Source: Pseudomonas fragi (lineage in GTDB: Bacteria > Pseudomonadota > Gammaproteobacteria > Pseudomonadales > Pseudomonadaceae). From it: a DNA stretch of 64,000 nt. Below, in pieces: positions 26,649 to 36,620 of the stretch. Position 1 is the first letter of the stretch, and the number at the start of each line of letters is the position of its first letter. Both the position numbers and the translations under genes were made by a program. The DNA lies in NCBI RefSeq assembly GCF_002269505.1, contig NZ_NQKQ01000010.1, positions 62,001-126,000 on the forward strand. Direction: 5' to 3'. The notes below the pieces were generated by a model. The model was not told the origin of the DNA. It did no database searches and saw only the letters and a list, made by a program, of their open reading frames with translations.

Positions 26649-28070
26649 TTAACGGTTCAGCGGGGCAACAAAACGGCTTTTGGCCACACTGCGCACGCCC
26701 GGTTCGTCGGTGTCGGTGACTACAAACTCGATGGTCTGCGAGCTGCTTTTTGGTCGCTCAGCCAGTAGCGCCACCGACACCGGCACATCGACAATCTCGC
26801 CGGGGGCCAGGGTCAGTTCGGTTTTGCCCTGCAACTGGAAGTCTTCGCCATCCTGCAACGAAACCCTGTAGTGCTGCGGTTCCTGGGTCTTGTTAATGAT
26901 TTTCAAACTGTAGATGTTCTCGATCTGACCTTGGCTGTTTTCACGAAACAGACCGCGGTCCTTGATCACATCCAGGGACACCATGGTGCGCATATTCAGG
27001 GCCATCACCAGCGCGCCGATCATCACCAGCAGCACCACGGCATAGCCGATCAGGCGCGGGCGCAGCAGGTGTGTCTTGCCGCCCTGCAGTTCATGCTCGG
27101 AGGTATAGCGCACCAGACCCGGTGCGTAACCCATTTTCTCCATCACCGAGTCGCAGGCATCGATACAGGCCGCGCAGCCGATGCATTCCATCTGCAGGCC
27201 GTCGCGGATATCGATCCCGGTGGGGCATACCTGCACGCACAGGGTGCAGTCTATGCAATCGCCCAGTCCGGCCTGCTTGGGCTCGACTCCACGTTTGCGC
27301 GGGCCACGGCTTTCGCCACGGGCCACGTCATAGGAAATGGCCAGCGTGTCCTTGTCGAACATCACGCTCTGGAACCGTGCGTACGGGCACATATGCATGC
27401 ACACCGCCTCGCGCAGCCAGCCGGCGCTGATATACGTGGCGCCGGTGAAAAACAGCATCCAGAACAGGCTGATACCGGCGATTTCCAGGGTTAGCAGTTC
27501 TGTGGCCAGTGGGCGCACCGGGGTGAAATAACCCACAAAGGTCAGGGCTGTCATCACGCTGATGGCCAGCCACAGCGAGTGCTTGGCCGTACGGCGCAAA
27601 ATCTTGTTCAGGCGCCACGGGGCTGCCTGCAGCTTTATGCGTTGGTTTCTGTCACCTTCGGTGATCTTTTCGCACCACATAAACAGCCAAGTCCAGGTAC
27701 TTTGCGGGCAGGTGTAACCACACCATACCCGCCCGGCAAATACCGTGATAGCAAACAGGCCAAAGGCAGCAATGATCAGCAATGCCGAGAGCAGGATGAA
27801 GTCCTGCGGCCAGAACGTCGCGCCGAAAATATGAAACTTGCTTTCAGACAAGTCCCACAGTACTGCCTGACGGCCGTCCCAGTTGAGCCAGACGGTGCCA
27901 AAGAACAATAAAAACAACAGGCCAGCCCCCACGATTCGCAGTGTGCGAAACAGGCCGGTGAAGCTGCGGGTATGAATCACGTTGTCGCTGGACTTGTTTT
28001 TTATTTTTGCGGCTCTAGGTCGGGCAGCCTCAAATGACTCAAGTATCTGGACGGGTATTTGTTCGCTCAT
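26649..28070 (-). CDS. ccoG: Cytochrome c oxidase accessory protein CcoG (FixG/RdxA family)
   Basis: The 473-residue inner-membrane protein has about five hydrophobic helices. It carries the polyferredoxin motifs CIDCTLCVQVCP and CIGCAACIDACD around residues 267-300, and a C-terminal immunoglobulin-like FixG domain (LSLAPGEIVDVPVSVAL region). WCGYTCPQSTWTW and CMHMCPYARFQ are also characteristic. CcoG helps deliver copper to cbb3-type cytochrome oxidase by reducing Cu(II). It usually lies beside ccoNOQP or ccoI; here it stands alone. The MSEQIP start is chosen; an ATG eight codons earlier is possible. Confidence 0.92.
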   Translation of the reverse strand: MSEQIPVQILESFEAARPRAAKIKNKSSDNVIHTRSFTGLFRTLRIVGAGLLFLLFFGTVWLNWDGRQAVLWDLSESKFHIFGATFWPQDFILLSALLIIAAFGLFAITVFAGRVWCGYTCPQSTWTWLFMWCEKITEGDRNQRIKLQAAPWRLNKILRRTAKHSLWLAISVMTALTFVGYFTPVRPLATELLTLEIAGISLFWMLFFTGATYISAGWLREAVCMHMCPYARFQSVMFDKDTLAISYDVARGESRGPRKRGVEPKQAGLGDCIDCTLCVQVCPTGIDIRDGLQMECIGCAACIDACDSVMEKMGYAPGLVRYTSEHELQGGKTHLLRPRLIGYAVVLLVMIGALVMALNMRTMVSLDVIKDRGLFRENSQGQIENIYSLKIINKTQEPQHYRVSLQDGEDFQLQGKTELTLAPGEIVDVPVSVALLAERPKSSSQTIEFVVTDTDEPGVRSVAKSRFVAPLNR

Positions 28071-28317
28071 GGTCTTTCGCTCATCAGCCTCCATCAGGCC
28101 CGAGCACTATGCCCAGCGAACTGTTTGCATAACAGACTCAGTTATTTGAATAAAAACCGGATCAGATGAGCTTGGCAGGCGCTCTGCGACAATGTGCTGC
28201 ACCCGGGCTGTTTCCCGGTATTGCTGGCTTTGCGCGCCTTTAACGCAGTCAGGTGGAACAGGGGGTGATCGAGGTCATGAAAATCTGCGAATCACCCGTC
28301 GTCGTAGTCAGTTAGCC

Positions 28318-28473
28318 TCACACCTTTCGCGGCGCTTGCTCACATGGCGGGTCACCAATGGGTTGCGGGTCACGCTCGGGCGGCTCCTGTTCCGGTTGTG
28401 GCCTGGGAACGGACGGCAAGGCTGGCTGGTCGATATTAGGGTCGGGTGTTTCCGGTGCAATGGGGATGCTCAT
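28318..28473 (-). CDS. Small proline-rich protein, 51 residues, unknown function
   Basis: The reading frame starts MSIPIAPETPDPNIDQPALP and stays proline- and glutamate-rich to the end (about 15 prolines in 51 residues). It has no membrane segment and is likely disordered. GAGG lies eight bases before the ATG. Similar small proline-rich proteins are, as far as I recall, annotated near this locus in other pseudomonads. It is divergent from glgB with a 270-base shared upstream region. Function unknown. Confidence 0.5.
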   Translation of the reverse strand: MSIPIAPETPDPNIDQPALPSVPRPQPEQEPPERDPQPIGDPPCEQAPRKV

Positions 28474-28744
28474 CACGATGACCTCATGCTGACGGGATGT
28501 GGGGGCTGTCGCGCGGTTGACCCGCTGAAGGCAGCTTTGATTCCCCTGATGTGACCGACGGCGCAAAACAGTGTGCGGGTCGCAAAATTTGCATGTGTTT
28601 TGCATAAACCAAGGGCAATTAGCCCTCACGTTGAGCCCCACAACAGCTAGTCTTGGGGGGGACTGTGGATTGTAGGACATAGGCCAAGTCGATGACTGAG
28701 ATGTATGCACAGGCATGCACAACCTTTACCGGACGGAGAGCAGC

Positions 28745-30976
28745 ATGAGTTCGAGCATGGATACTGGTAAAGGTAAAGACTCGCTGTTACCCGCCCCTAC
28801 GGATATCGACGCACTGATCAAGGCCGAACACCCCGATCCGTTTGCGGTGCTGGGGCCTCACGCCGATGGCAGGGGCGGGCAGTATATTCGGGCGTTCCTG
28901 CCGGGTGCAGTGAGTGTCAACGTGCTCGCACGGGATAATGGTGAAGTGCTTGGCCGGCTTGTTGATGAACAGGTACCCGGTCTGTATGTCGGGCATTTCG
29001 CTCAAGCACGGCCGTATTTGCTACAGGTTAATTGGGGGGATGCTGTGCAAACCAGCGAAGACCCCTACAGCTTTGGCCCGTTGCTAGGTGAGATGGATCT
29101 GTACCTGTTTGCCGAAGGCAATCATCGCGATTTAAGCAGCTGCTTCGGGGCGCAATTGATGCAGGTCGATGGCGTACCCGGGGTGCGCTTTGCCGTGTGG
29201 GCGCCGAATGCGCGACGGGTCTCGGTGGTGGGTGATTTCAACGGCTGGGATGGCCGTCGCCACCCCATGCGCCTGCGTCATGCCAACGGCGTGTGGGAGC
29301 TGTTTGTGCCGCGCCTGCAGGCAGGTGAGGCGTATAAATATGAAATTCTGGGTGCTCACGGCATTTTGCCGCTCAAGGCCGACCCCGTGGCCCTGGCCAC
29401 TCAGTTACCGCCGGATACCGCGTCAAAGGTTGCCTCGCCCCTGGCCATCGACTGGCAGGACGGCGACTGGATGCAGACGCGGGCTGCCCGTCAGCGCCAT
29501 GATGCCCCGCTGTCGATCTACGAGCTGCATGCAGGCTCGTGGCAGTGCGAAACCGACGATGCTAGCGACATCGCACGTCAGTACAGCTGGTCCGAGCTGG
29601 CCGATCGCCTGATCCCTTACGTGCAGCAACTGGGTTTTACCCATATCGAGCTGATGCCGATCATGGAGCACCCGTTTGGTGGCTCCTGGGGCTATCAGCC
29701 CCTGTCGCAATTCGCGCCGACGGCCCGTTATGGTTCGCCGGATGATTTTGCTGCGTTCGTCAATGCCTGCCACGTAGCCGGTATCGGGGTGATTCTGGAC
29801 TGGGTGCCCGCACACTTTCCCAATGACACTCACGGGCTGGCGCAGTTTGATGGCACTGCGTTGTACGAATACGCCAACCCGCTTGAAGGCTTTCATCAGG
29901 ACTGGAACACCCTGATTTACAACCTCGGTCGCACCGAGGTGCATGGCTTTATGCTGGCTTCGGCCTTGCACTGGCTCAAGCACTTTCACATTGACGGGTT
30001 GCGGGTCGATGCGGTGGCATCGATGCTTTACCGCGACTATTCGCGCAAAGCTGGCGAATGGGTGCCTAACCGCCATGGCGGTCGGGAAAACCTCGAAGCC
30101 ATCGAGTTTTTGCGCCATCTCAATGATGTGGTTGCCTGCGAAGTGCCGGGTGCGCTGGTGATTGCCGAAGAATCCACGGCCTGGCCCGGCGTCAGCCAGA
30201 GCACCGATCAGGGCGGGCTGGGGTTTTCCTACAAGTGGAACATGGGCTGGATGCACGATTCGTTGCATTACATCCAGCAAGACCCGGTGTATCGCGCGCA
30301 CCATCACAACGAGTTGAGCTTTGGCCTGGTCTATGCCTGGACCGAGCGTTTTATCCTGCCGATTTCCCACGATGAAGTGGTCCACGGCAAGCACTCGCTG
30401 ATCGACAAGATGCCCGGTGATCGCTGGCAAAAATTCGCCAATCTGCGTGCTTACTTGAGTTTTATGTGGGCACATCCGGGCAAGAAACTGCTGTTTATGG
30501 GCTGTGAATTTGGCCAGTGGCGTGAGTGGAATCATGATCAGCAACTGGACTGGTATTTACTGCAATACCCCGAGCACCGGGGGGTGCAAAAACTGGTTGG
30601 TGATTTGAACCGTTTGTACCGCGAGCAGCCAGCCCTGTATGAGCAGGATGATGTGCCGCAGGGCTTCCAGTGGTTGATTGGTGATGATGCGGCCAACAGC
30701 GTTTATGCCTGGCTGCGCTGGAGCAGGGATGGCCAGCCTTTGCTGGTGGTGACCAACTTTACCCCGGTGCCGCGCGAGGGGTATCGCATTGGCGTGCCGT
30801 TTGCCGGTACCTGGCAGGAGGTGATCAACAGTGATTCGGCGCTGTATGCCGGTTCTGACTATGGCAATGGCGGTGGGGTGGTGACCCAGGATGTAGCCAG
30901 CCACGGCCAGGGTGTGTCGCTGGCTCTTAATCTGCCGCCGCTGGGGGTGTTGATCTTGCGGCCGGTGACAGGGTAG
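28745..30976 (+). CDS. glgB: 1,4-alpha-glucan branching enzyme GlgB
   Basis: The 743-residue GH13 enzyme has an N-terminal CBM48-type module with [20 protein letters not shown] (about residues 143-162). The four catalytic regions are [19 protein letters not shown] (nucleophile Asp), [10 protein letters not shown] (acid/base Glu) and [13 protein letters not shown]-terminal beta domain follows. GlgB makes the alpha-1,6 branches of glycogen. GGAG precedes the chosen ATG; an upstream in-frame ATG ten codons earlier is less well placed. Unlike the usual Pseudomonas arrangement, no treS or glgE gene precedes it. Confidence 0.95.
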   Translation: MSSSMDTGKGKDSLLPAPTDIDALIKAEHPDPFAVLGPHADGRGGQYIRAFLPGAVSVNVLARDNGEVLGRLVDEQVPGLYVGHFAQARPYLLQVNWGDAVQTSEDPYSFGPLLGEMDLYLFAEGNHRDLSSCFGAQLMQVDGVPGVRFAVWAPNARRVSVVGDFNGWDGRRHPMRLRHANGVWELFVPRLQAGEAYKYEILGAHGILPLKADPVALATQLPPDTASKVASPLAIDWQDGDWMQTRAARQRHDAPLSIYELHAGSWQCETDDASDIARQYSWSELADRLIPYVQQLGFTHIELMPIMEHPFGGSWGYQPLSQFAPTARYGSPDDFAAFVNACHVAGIGVILDWVPAHFPNDTHGLAQFDGTALYEYANPLEGFHQDWNTLIYNLGRTEVHGFMLASALHWLKHFHIDGLRVDAVASMLYRDYSRKAGEWVPNRHGGRENLEAIEFLRHLNDVVACEVPGALVIAEESTAWPGVSQSTDQGGLGFSYKWNMGWMHDSLHYIQQDPVYRAHHHNELSFGLVYAWTERFILPISHDEVVHGKHSLIDKMPGDRWQKFANLRAYLSFMWAHPGKKLLFMGCEFGQWREWNHDQQLDWYLLQYPEHRGVQKLVGDLNRLYREQPALYEQDDVPQGFQWLIGDDAANSVYAWLRWSRDGQPLLVVTNFTPVPREGYRIGVPFAGTWQEVINSDSALYAGSDYGNGGGVVTQDVASHGQGVSLALNLPPLGVLILRPVTG

Positions 30977-30985
30977 ATCAAAAGC

Positions 30986-31032
30986 GCCCTCACCCTGGCC
31001 CGCTCCCTCCGGGAGAGGGTTGGGGTGAGGGC
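30986..31032. repeat. Palindromic GCCCTCACCCT repeat / probable terminator
   Basis: GCCCTCACCCTGGCCCGCTC folds back on its partly complementary partner ending GGTTGGGGTGAGGGC. It lies between the convergent glgB and exonuclease-type genes and is a widespread type of bacterial intergenic hairpin. Confidence 0.6.
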
Positions 31033-31049
31033 AGGCCGGTACCTCGGTA

Positions 31050-31853
31050 TTACAGATGCACCTCAACCGCCAACGGTAAATGATCCGATAAATGGCTCCA
31101 CGGTTTATTGCCGAGGATCTCTGGATTGTGGCTGCGGGCATTGCGCAAGTAGATACGATCCAGGCGCAGCAGTGGCCAGCGCGCCGGATAGCTCTTGGCC
31201 ACTTGGCCATGATGGCGTTCAAACACCTCATGCAGGTCGTCGCGCTGGCGCAGGGCGGCGTTGCCTTGCTGCTTCCAGTCATTGAAATCACCGGCAATGA
31301 TCACCGGCTCATGGGGCGGCAAAGATTTGAGCAGTTGGTTGAGCAAGACAATCTGTAGCTGTCGATGGCTTTCCAACAGGCTCAAATGCACGCAAATGGC
31401 ATGCACATTGTCATGTCCTGGCACATCCAGCACACAGTGCAGCAAGCCGCGCCGCTCTGGCCCGGTGATCGACACATCGAGATTGCGCGAGGCCTTGATC
31501 GGGTATTTAGACAACAGCGCATTGCCGTGATGACCGTCGGGGTAAACGGCATTTTGCCCGTAGGCAAAGTCGCTCCACATGCTGTCGGCGAGGAATTCGT
31601 ACTGTGAGGTGGCAGGCCAGTCTTCGTAGCGGGAGGCGTGCTTGCCGTGCTCGCCCAGCACCTCCTGCAAGAACACCAGGTCGGCACCGGTACTGCGCAC
31701 TGCTTCGCGCAACTCGGGCAGGATGAAGCGGCGGTTGAAGGCGGTGAAGCCCTTGTGGGTATTGACCGTCAGCACCTTGATTTGATGCACGGCAGGTGCT
31801 GTTGCCGGGGTGGCAGATAAAAGTGTGTTGCCGACAGCATGTTCAGTAGGCAT
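31050..31853 (-). CDS. Endonuclease/exonuclease/phosphatase (EEP) family hydrolase
   Basis: The 267-residue protein has the EEP fold motifs: VLTVNTHKGF near residue 26, LVFLQEVLGEHG with the metal glutamate near 58, VIIAGDFNDWKQQ near 178 and LSDHLPLAVEV at the C-terminus with the catalytic Asp-His. There is no signal peptide. In other bacteria YbhP-like members of this group neighbour cardiolipin synthase genes, but none is present here. The start is ATG 31853 with GAGGAG just upstream. Substrate unknown: nucleic acid or phospholipid headgroup are both possible. Confidence 0.85.
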   Translation of the reverse strand: MPTEHAVGNTLLSATPATAPAVHQIKVLTVNTHKGFTAFNRRFILPELREAVRSTGADLVFLQEVLGEHGKHASRYEDWPATSQYEFLADSMWSDFAYGQNAVYPDGHHGNALLSKYPIKASRNLDVSITGPERRGLLHCVLDVPGHDNVHAICVHLSLLESHRQLQIVLLNQLLKSLPPHEPVIIAGDFNDWKQQGNAALRQRDDLHEVFERHHGQVAKSYPARWPLLRLDRIYLRNARSHNPEILGNKPWSHLSDHLPLAVEVHL

Positions 31854-31879
31854 GGTCACTCCTCTGTCAGGGGCAGTTT

Positions 31880-31913
31880 AAAGCGGCAAGCTCAAGTAGC
31901 AGCTTGCCGCTTT
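31880..31913 (-). terminator. Hairpin after glgX
   Basis: AAAGCGGCAAGCT and AGCTTGCCGCTTT form a 13-base-pair stem with an eight-base loop, 34 bases past the glgX stop. A TTTAAA follows leftward and a TTTTT run rightward, so it may work in both directions. Confidence 0.65.
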
Positions 31914-31946
31914 TTATGGGGGTGCACTTGATATTTATCAATACAT

Positions 31947-34100
31947 TCACGACACCTCGGTGTGTTGCAGCTCAAACAGCACCAGCGAGCGCCCGGTGAC
32001 CTCGTAGGGCTTGTTGAAGGGCAGGTGCTGCGGGCCCTTGATGGTCGGGTCGGTGGTGTCGAGCCGGCATGACCAACTGATGCCGTGGGGCACTTTCGGC
32101 AGGTTGAAGTTGACCGGGTCATGGTTGGCATTGACCACGATCAGCAACGTTGCGTCGGCCCCGGCGCGCTGCACCCCGGACACTTGCGCGCGGCCATCGA
32201 GCAGCATGCCCATGCAACGGGCCTGGGCGTCTTCCCACTGTTCGGTGGTCATCTCGTTGCCGTCGGGGGCCAGCCAGGTCACGTCCTTGAACTCGGGTGT
32301 GTCGACTGAGTGACCCACCAGGAACAGGCCGCGCCGCAGGATCGGATATTGCAGGCGTAACTTGATCAGGCGTTTGACAAAGGCCTGCAGGGATTTGCCG
32401 GCCTTGTCCAGTTCCCAGTTGATCCAGCCGATTTCGCTGTCCTGGCAATAGGCGTTGTTGTTGCCGTGCTGGGTGCGCGCAAATTCGTCGCCCGCCACCA
32501 GCATCGGTGTGCCCTGGGCCAGGAACAGGGTGGCCATGAAGTTGCGCATCTGGCGCTGGCGCAAGGCATTGATTTCGGGGTCATCGGTGGGGCCTTCGAC
32601 ACCGTGGTTCCACGAAATATTGTTGTTGCTGCCGTCCTGGTTGTTTTCGTCGTTGGCTTCGTTGTGCTTGTCGTTGTAGGACACCAGGTCGTGCAAGGTG
32701 AAGCCGTCATGGGCGGTAATGAAGTTGACCGAGCTATAGGGCCTTCGGCCCCGCTGGTTGAACAGGTCGGCCGAGCCGGTCATGCGCCCGGCAAACTCGG
32801 CCAGCTTGCCTTCGTCGCCTTTCCAGAAGGCGCGCACGGTGTCGCGAAAACGGTCGTTCCACTCTGCCCAACCGGGCGGGAAACCACCCACCTGATAGCC
32901 GCCGGGGCCACAGTCCCAGGGTTCTGCGATCATTTTTACCTGGCGCAGCAGGGGGTCTTGGCGGCAGGCCACCAGAAAGCTGTGACGCTCGTTAAAACCG
33001 TCGTGATAGCGCCCCAGAATCGTCGCCAGGTCGAAGCGGAAACCGTCGACGTGCATCTCCCGGGCCCAATAGCGCAGCGAGTCGGTGACCATCTGCAAGA
33101 CGCACGGATGGCTCAGGTCCAGGGTGTTGCCGGTTCCGGAATCGTTGATGTAATAGCGTTTGTCCTCGGGCATCAGCCGATAGTACGAAGCGTTGTCGAT
33201 GCCGCGCATGGACAGGGTCGGGCCTTGTTCGTTGCCTTCGGCGGTGTGGTTGTAGACCACATCCAGAATCACTTCCAGCCCGGCCTTGTGCAGGTGCGCC
33301 ACTGTTTCCTTGAACTCGGCAATCTTGCCGCTGGCCAGGTAGCGCGGGTCAGGGGCGAAAAAGGCGATGCTGTTGTAGCCCCAGTAGTTGGTCATGCCTT
33401 TTTGCAGCAGGTGCTGGTCGTTGACGAAGGCATGCACCGGCAGCAGTTCGACACTGGTCACGCCCAGGTCGGTGATGTGTTCGACCACCTCGTCCACCAT
33501 CAAGCCAGCAAAGGTGCCGCGTACCGCCTGCGGCACGGCCGGGTGGCGCATGCTGATACCCCGCACATGGGCCTCGTAGAAGATGGTGCGCTCCCAGGGC
33601 ACGCTCAGGCGGCGGTCGTGCCCCCAGGTGTGCGCCGGGTCGATGACCTTGCACTTGGGCACGAAGGGCGCGCTGTCCCGTTCATCAAAGCTCAGGTCGG
33701 CATCCGGGTGACCGATGGTGTAGCCAAACAGGGCTTCGGACCATTTCAGTTCACCCACCAGCTGTTTGGCGTAGGGGTCGATCAGCAGTTTGTGATGGTT
33801 GAAGCGATGGCCGTTTTCCGGCTCGTAGGGGCCGTAGACGCGGTAGCCGTAGACCTGCCCAGGGTGGGCATCGGGCAGATAACCATGAAAGGTTTCGTCG
33901 GTGTATTCGGGCAGTTCGATTCGTTCCAGTTCCACTTCACCCGCCGCGTCGAACAGGCACAGTTCGACTTTGGTGGCGTTGGCCGAGAACAGGGCGAAGT
34001 TGACGCCCAGGCCATCCCAGGTGGCACCGAGGGGGAAGGGCAACCCTTCGCGGATGCGCAAGGGGTCGCCAGTGGGCGCTGCTGACGTGTGTTTACTCAT
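31947..34100 (-). CDS. glgX: Glycogen debranching enzyme GlgX
   Basis: The 717-residue GH13 isoamylase-type protein has an N-terminal CBM48 part (GLPFPLGATWDGLGVNFALF) and catalytic regions DVVYNHTAEG, GFRFDLATIL (nucleophile), MIAEPWDCG and FITAHDGFTLHD. The segment QHGNNNAYCQDSEIGWINWE is typical of GlgX/TreX. It removes short alpha-1,6 branches from phosphorylase-limited glycogen. AGGAG stands before the start. It lies downstream of the DUF2934 and malQ genes in the same direction. Confidence 0.94.
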   Translation of the reverse strand: MSKHTSAAPTGDPLRIREGLPFPLGATWDGLGVNFALFSANATKVELCLFDAAGEVELERIELPEYTDETFHGYLPDAHPGQVYGYRVYGPYEPENGHRFNHHKLLIDPYAKQLVGELKWSEALFGYTIGHPDADLSFDERDSAPFVPKCKVIDPAHTWGHDRRLSVPWERTIFYEAHVRGISMRHPAVPQAVRGTFAGLMVDEVVEHITDLGVTSVELLPVHAFVNDQHLLQKGMTNYWGYNSIAFFAPDPRYLASGKIAEFKETVAHLHKAGLEVILDVVYNHTAEGNEQGPTLSMRGIDNASYYRLMPEDKRYYINDSGTGNTLDLSHPCVLQMVTDSLRYWAREMHVDGFRFDLATILGRYHDGFNERHSFLVACRQDPLLRQVKMIAEPWDCGPGGYQVGGFPPGWAEWNDRFRDTVRAFWKGDEGKLAEFAGRMTGSADLFNQRGRRPYSSVNFITAHDGFTLHDLVSYNDKHNEANDENNQDGSNNNISWNHGVEGPTDDPEINALRQRQMRNFMATLFLAQGTPMLVAGDEFARTQHGNNNAYCQDSEIGWINWELDKAGKSLQAFVKRLIKLRLQYPILRRGLFLVGHSVDTPEFKDVTWLAPDGNEMTTEQWEDAQARCMGMLLDGRAQVSGVQRAGADATLLIVVNANHDPVNFNLPKVPHGISWSCRLDTTDPTIKGPQHLPFNKPYEVTGRSLVLFELQHTEVS

Positions 34101-34140
34101 GACCTGCTCCTGCACAACCGGATTTTTGGGCGTAGATGGC

Positions 34141-34230
34141 CTGCGGGGGCGGGCTGGTTCGCGATTGCACTACTGCGGTTCAATCCGTTGGCCGGGCAGA
34201 GGCAATCGCGAGCAGGCTCGCTCCCACAAG
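34141..34230. repeat. Degenerate REPIN between glgX and the DUF2934 gene
   Basis: A diverged left arm (GGGGGCGGGCTGGTTCGCGA) faces a right REP (TCGCGAGCAGGCTCGCTCCC) ending near 34230. Confidence 0.7.
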
Positions 34231-34242
34231 TGAGGGGGGCAC

Positions 34243-34458
34243 TCAAGACGAGGCAGGTTTGCGCGGTGCCCGGGGTTTTTTCTCGGCAGCCGGTTTTGCG
34301 GCCTTGGACTTGGGTGGCGTCTTGGAGGGGGCCAGGGCTTGTGCCTGGGCCAGTTTGTGCGCCATCTCCCAGTGACGTGCCTCCTGGCCCTGCGGGCGAC
34401 CTTCAGACTCCCAGATCTGATAGGCAAATTCACGAATGTGCTTGTCGTCATTACTCAT
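34243..34458 (-). CDS. DUF2934 small protein
   Basis: The 71-residue product has the DUF2934 core in its first 45 residues (IREFAYQIWESEGRPQGQEA, then HWEMAHKLAQ). It ends in a very basic Lys/Ala/Pro-rich tail. This gene type is a regular member of Pseudomonas glycogen/trehalose clusters, next to treY. Here treY is missing and malQ follows directly 26 bases upstream in the operon. The function is unknown; the tail could bind nucleic acid or polyanions. AAGGAG precedes the ATG. Confidence 0.85.
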   Translation of the reverse strand: MSNDDKHIREFAYQIWESEGRPQGQEARHWEMAHKLAQAQALAPSKTPPKSKAAKPAAEKKPRAPRKPASS

Positions 34459-34484
34459 GGTGAAGCTCCTTGCTCATGGGTGAT

Positions 34485-36566
34485 TTAGCGGTCTCGTTCG
34501 TGGGCTTGCTGGCGCGCGCAAGCCAGCAACTCAAAGCGTTGCGTTGCATCGATTGCGTCCAGCACCGTATTGCAATCGCCTGGCAGTCGTCGGCACCAGT
34601 TGGGGTGGCCGCTGACGGTACCGGGCAAATTGGCTTGTTCTTCAAGCCCCAGCGCATCCTCAATCGGCAGCAGCACCAGGGGGGCACGGGTGTGCCCCAG
34701 AAAACGGATGCTGGCGTCCAGTGTCGGGGCGTTACCCTGGGCTTCTTCCTGAAAATTTTGCGGGTCCTGGCGCAAGGCGCGGTCCAGGCCTTCGCACTCG
34801 CGCTGGCGTTCCTCGCGCCAGCGTTGCGCGGTCACCGGGTCAATCAGGTTCAGGCGCTCGTTCCAGTCGATATCGCGCCCGTGCAGCCAGCCAGTGAGTG
34901 TCGGCAGGTCATGGGTGCTGGTGGTCGCAAGAACATCGTCCGGCCAGTCCAGGATCGGTTTGAAACGCCCGCCATAGTCCTGCTCGAACAGCAGCACGCG
35001 AATGCCCAGGATTGCCCGCTCGCTGAGTTTTTCCCGCAGCCCGTCCGGTACGGTGCCGAGGTCTTCACCGAGCACGATGGCCTGATGACGCACTGATTCC
35101 AGGCAGACCAGGCGCAACAGGTCATCGATGGGGTAATACAGATAGGCGCCTTCATCGGGCGAAGCACCCAGGGGGATGACCCACAGGCGTTGCAAGCCCA
35201 GCACATGGTCGATGCGTAACCCGCCAGCATGGGCAAAATTGGCTCGCAGCATCTCGATAAAGGCGCGAAAACCATTGCGTTTGAGGCCTTCAGGGGAAAA
35301 TGCCGAAATGCCCCAGCCCTGGCCTGCGCGGTTGAGCGCATCGGGTGGAGCGCCCACGGTCAGTTGCGCCAGCAGTTCATCCTGGCGGCACCAGGCCTGG
35401 CTGCCGGCACCATCGGCGCCCACGGCCAGGTCGGCAATCAGGCCGATGGCCATGCCGCTGCTGCGGGCCGTGGCCTGGGCGCGGTCCAGGCAGCGGGCAA
35501 TCAGCCACTGACAAAAAGCGTAATAGCCGATGAGCGGCTGGTGCCCCTCGGCAAATCGCAACAGCGCCGGGCTGTCCGGGTTGCGCCATTGTTCGGGCCA
35601 CTCGCGCCAGTCGAAGCTGTGATGTCCGGCCACACAGGTTTCCTGCAGGGCTTCAAAGCGACAGTGGTTTTCCAGTGCTTCGCCACCCAGCTCGCGAAAG
35701 TGATTGAAGTCAGCTTGCAGCGACTGTTCGCCCTGGGCAAAGTCGATGTAGAGCTGGCGCAGCAATGTCTGTCTGGCCAGGGTTGCGGCCGGCCAGTCGA
35801 TCAGTGGCAACTGTTCAAGGCGCTGCAACTCGTCTTTCAGGCCTGTGGCCTCAATGGCCCTGTGCAGGGCCTCTTCGCCAAGGATGCTGGCAGGTGTGGC
35901 ATACAAGCTGTTGAGAAACAGGCGACTGGACGGTGAGTAAGGGCTGTAGTGTTTGGGCGCGCTGCTGAACATGGCGTGCAGAGGGCTGATTGCCAGCGCA
36001 TCGGCGCCGCGCTCACCCACAGCCTGGAGCAGGGTTTCCAGCGCCCGGGTATCGCCAAAGCCGCCATCGCCGTGGCGCCGCAGTGAGTACAGCTGCACGC
36101 TCACGCCCCATGCCCGTGGCGCCGCCTGATGCAGGGCATCGCCGATGCTGAAGCACTTGGCCGGAGCCACAGCCAGGGTGAACTGTTGATCTTCCAGCTG
36201 TACCCGGTGGTAGCCGACGGGGATCATGCCCGGCAACATGGCGTCGGCATCCAGCTGGATCGGCAGCGCATCGCCGTTCTCCAGATGCACGATGCACTGA
36301 CTGTGGGGGTGAAAATAACGTGACAAGTCCAGAGCCTTGCCGACATCTGCCGTGAGCAAGGGCGGCAGGCGTTTGTTCTGCTGCTCCAGCTGCAGGTTGA
36401 GCAGGCTGGTTTCGATGGCTTCGGCGCTGTCGGCGGGCAGTCCCAGCCCCGCCAGAATGGCTTCCAGCACCTGGGGCCTGACCCTCTGCGGCTGGCCGTT
36501 GGCATCAATCCAGTCAACGGCCAGTCCGGCACGGCCGGCGAGTACTTCAAGTTGCGCTTCGCTCAT
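34485..36566 (-). CDS. malQ: 4-alpha-glucanotransferase (amylomaltase) MalQ
   Basis: The 693-residue GH77 protein shows RAWGVSVQLYSLRRHGDGGFGD in the N-terminal part of the barrel, the nucleophile motif GLRIDHVLGL, the acid/base motif LGEDLGTVP and TSTHDLPTLTGW. MalQ transfers maltooligosaccharide units between glucans. Its length includes the N-terminal domain typical of the bacterial MalQ subgroup. The gene lies 54 bases after glgA and 26 bases before the DUF2934 gene. In well-known Pseudomonas clusters treY and treZ flank malQ; both are absent here. Confidence 0.94.
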   Translation of the reverse strand: MSEAQLEVLAGRAGLAVDWIDANGQPQRVRPQVLEAILAGLGLPADSAEAIETSLLNLQLEQQNKRLPPLLTADVGKALDLSRYFHPHSQCIVHLENGDALPIQLDADAMLPGMIPVGYHRVQLEDQQFTLAVAPAKCFSIGDALHQAAPRAWGVSVQLYSLRRHGDGGFGDTRALETLLQAVGERGADALAISPLHAMFSSAPKHYSPYSPSSRLFLNSLYATPASILGEEALHRAIEATGLKDELQRLEQLPLIDWPAATLARQTLLRQLYIDFAQGEQSLQADFNHFRELGGEALENHCRFEALQETCVAGHHSFDWREWPEQWRNPDSPALLRFAEGHQPLIGYYAFCQWLIARCLDRAQATARSSGMAIGLIADLAVGADGAGSQAWCRQDELLAQLTVGAPPDALNRAGQGWGISAFSPEGLKRNGFRAFIEMLRANFAHAGGLRIDHVLGLQRLWVIPLGASPDEGAYLYYPIDDLLRLVCLESVRHQAIVLGEDLGTVPDGLREKLSERAILGIRVLLFEQDYGGRFKPILDWPDDVLATTSTHDLPTLTGWLHGRDIDWNERLNLIDPVTAQRWREERQRECEGLDRALRQDPQNFQEEAQGNAPTLDASIRFLGHTRAPLVLLPIEDALGLEEQANLPGTVSGHPNWCRRLPGDCNTVLDAIDATQRFELLACARQQAHERDR

Positions 36567-36620
36567 TGGCGGTTCCCTTGATGGAGATAAATGAACGAAC
36601 GTCAGGCTGATCCCCGGGGG

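Noticed and set aside
28715..28744. Upstream start for glgB
   Set aside because: The ATG at 28715 adds ten residues unlike the family, while the ATG at 28745 has GGAG at a good distance.
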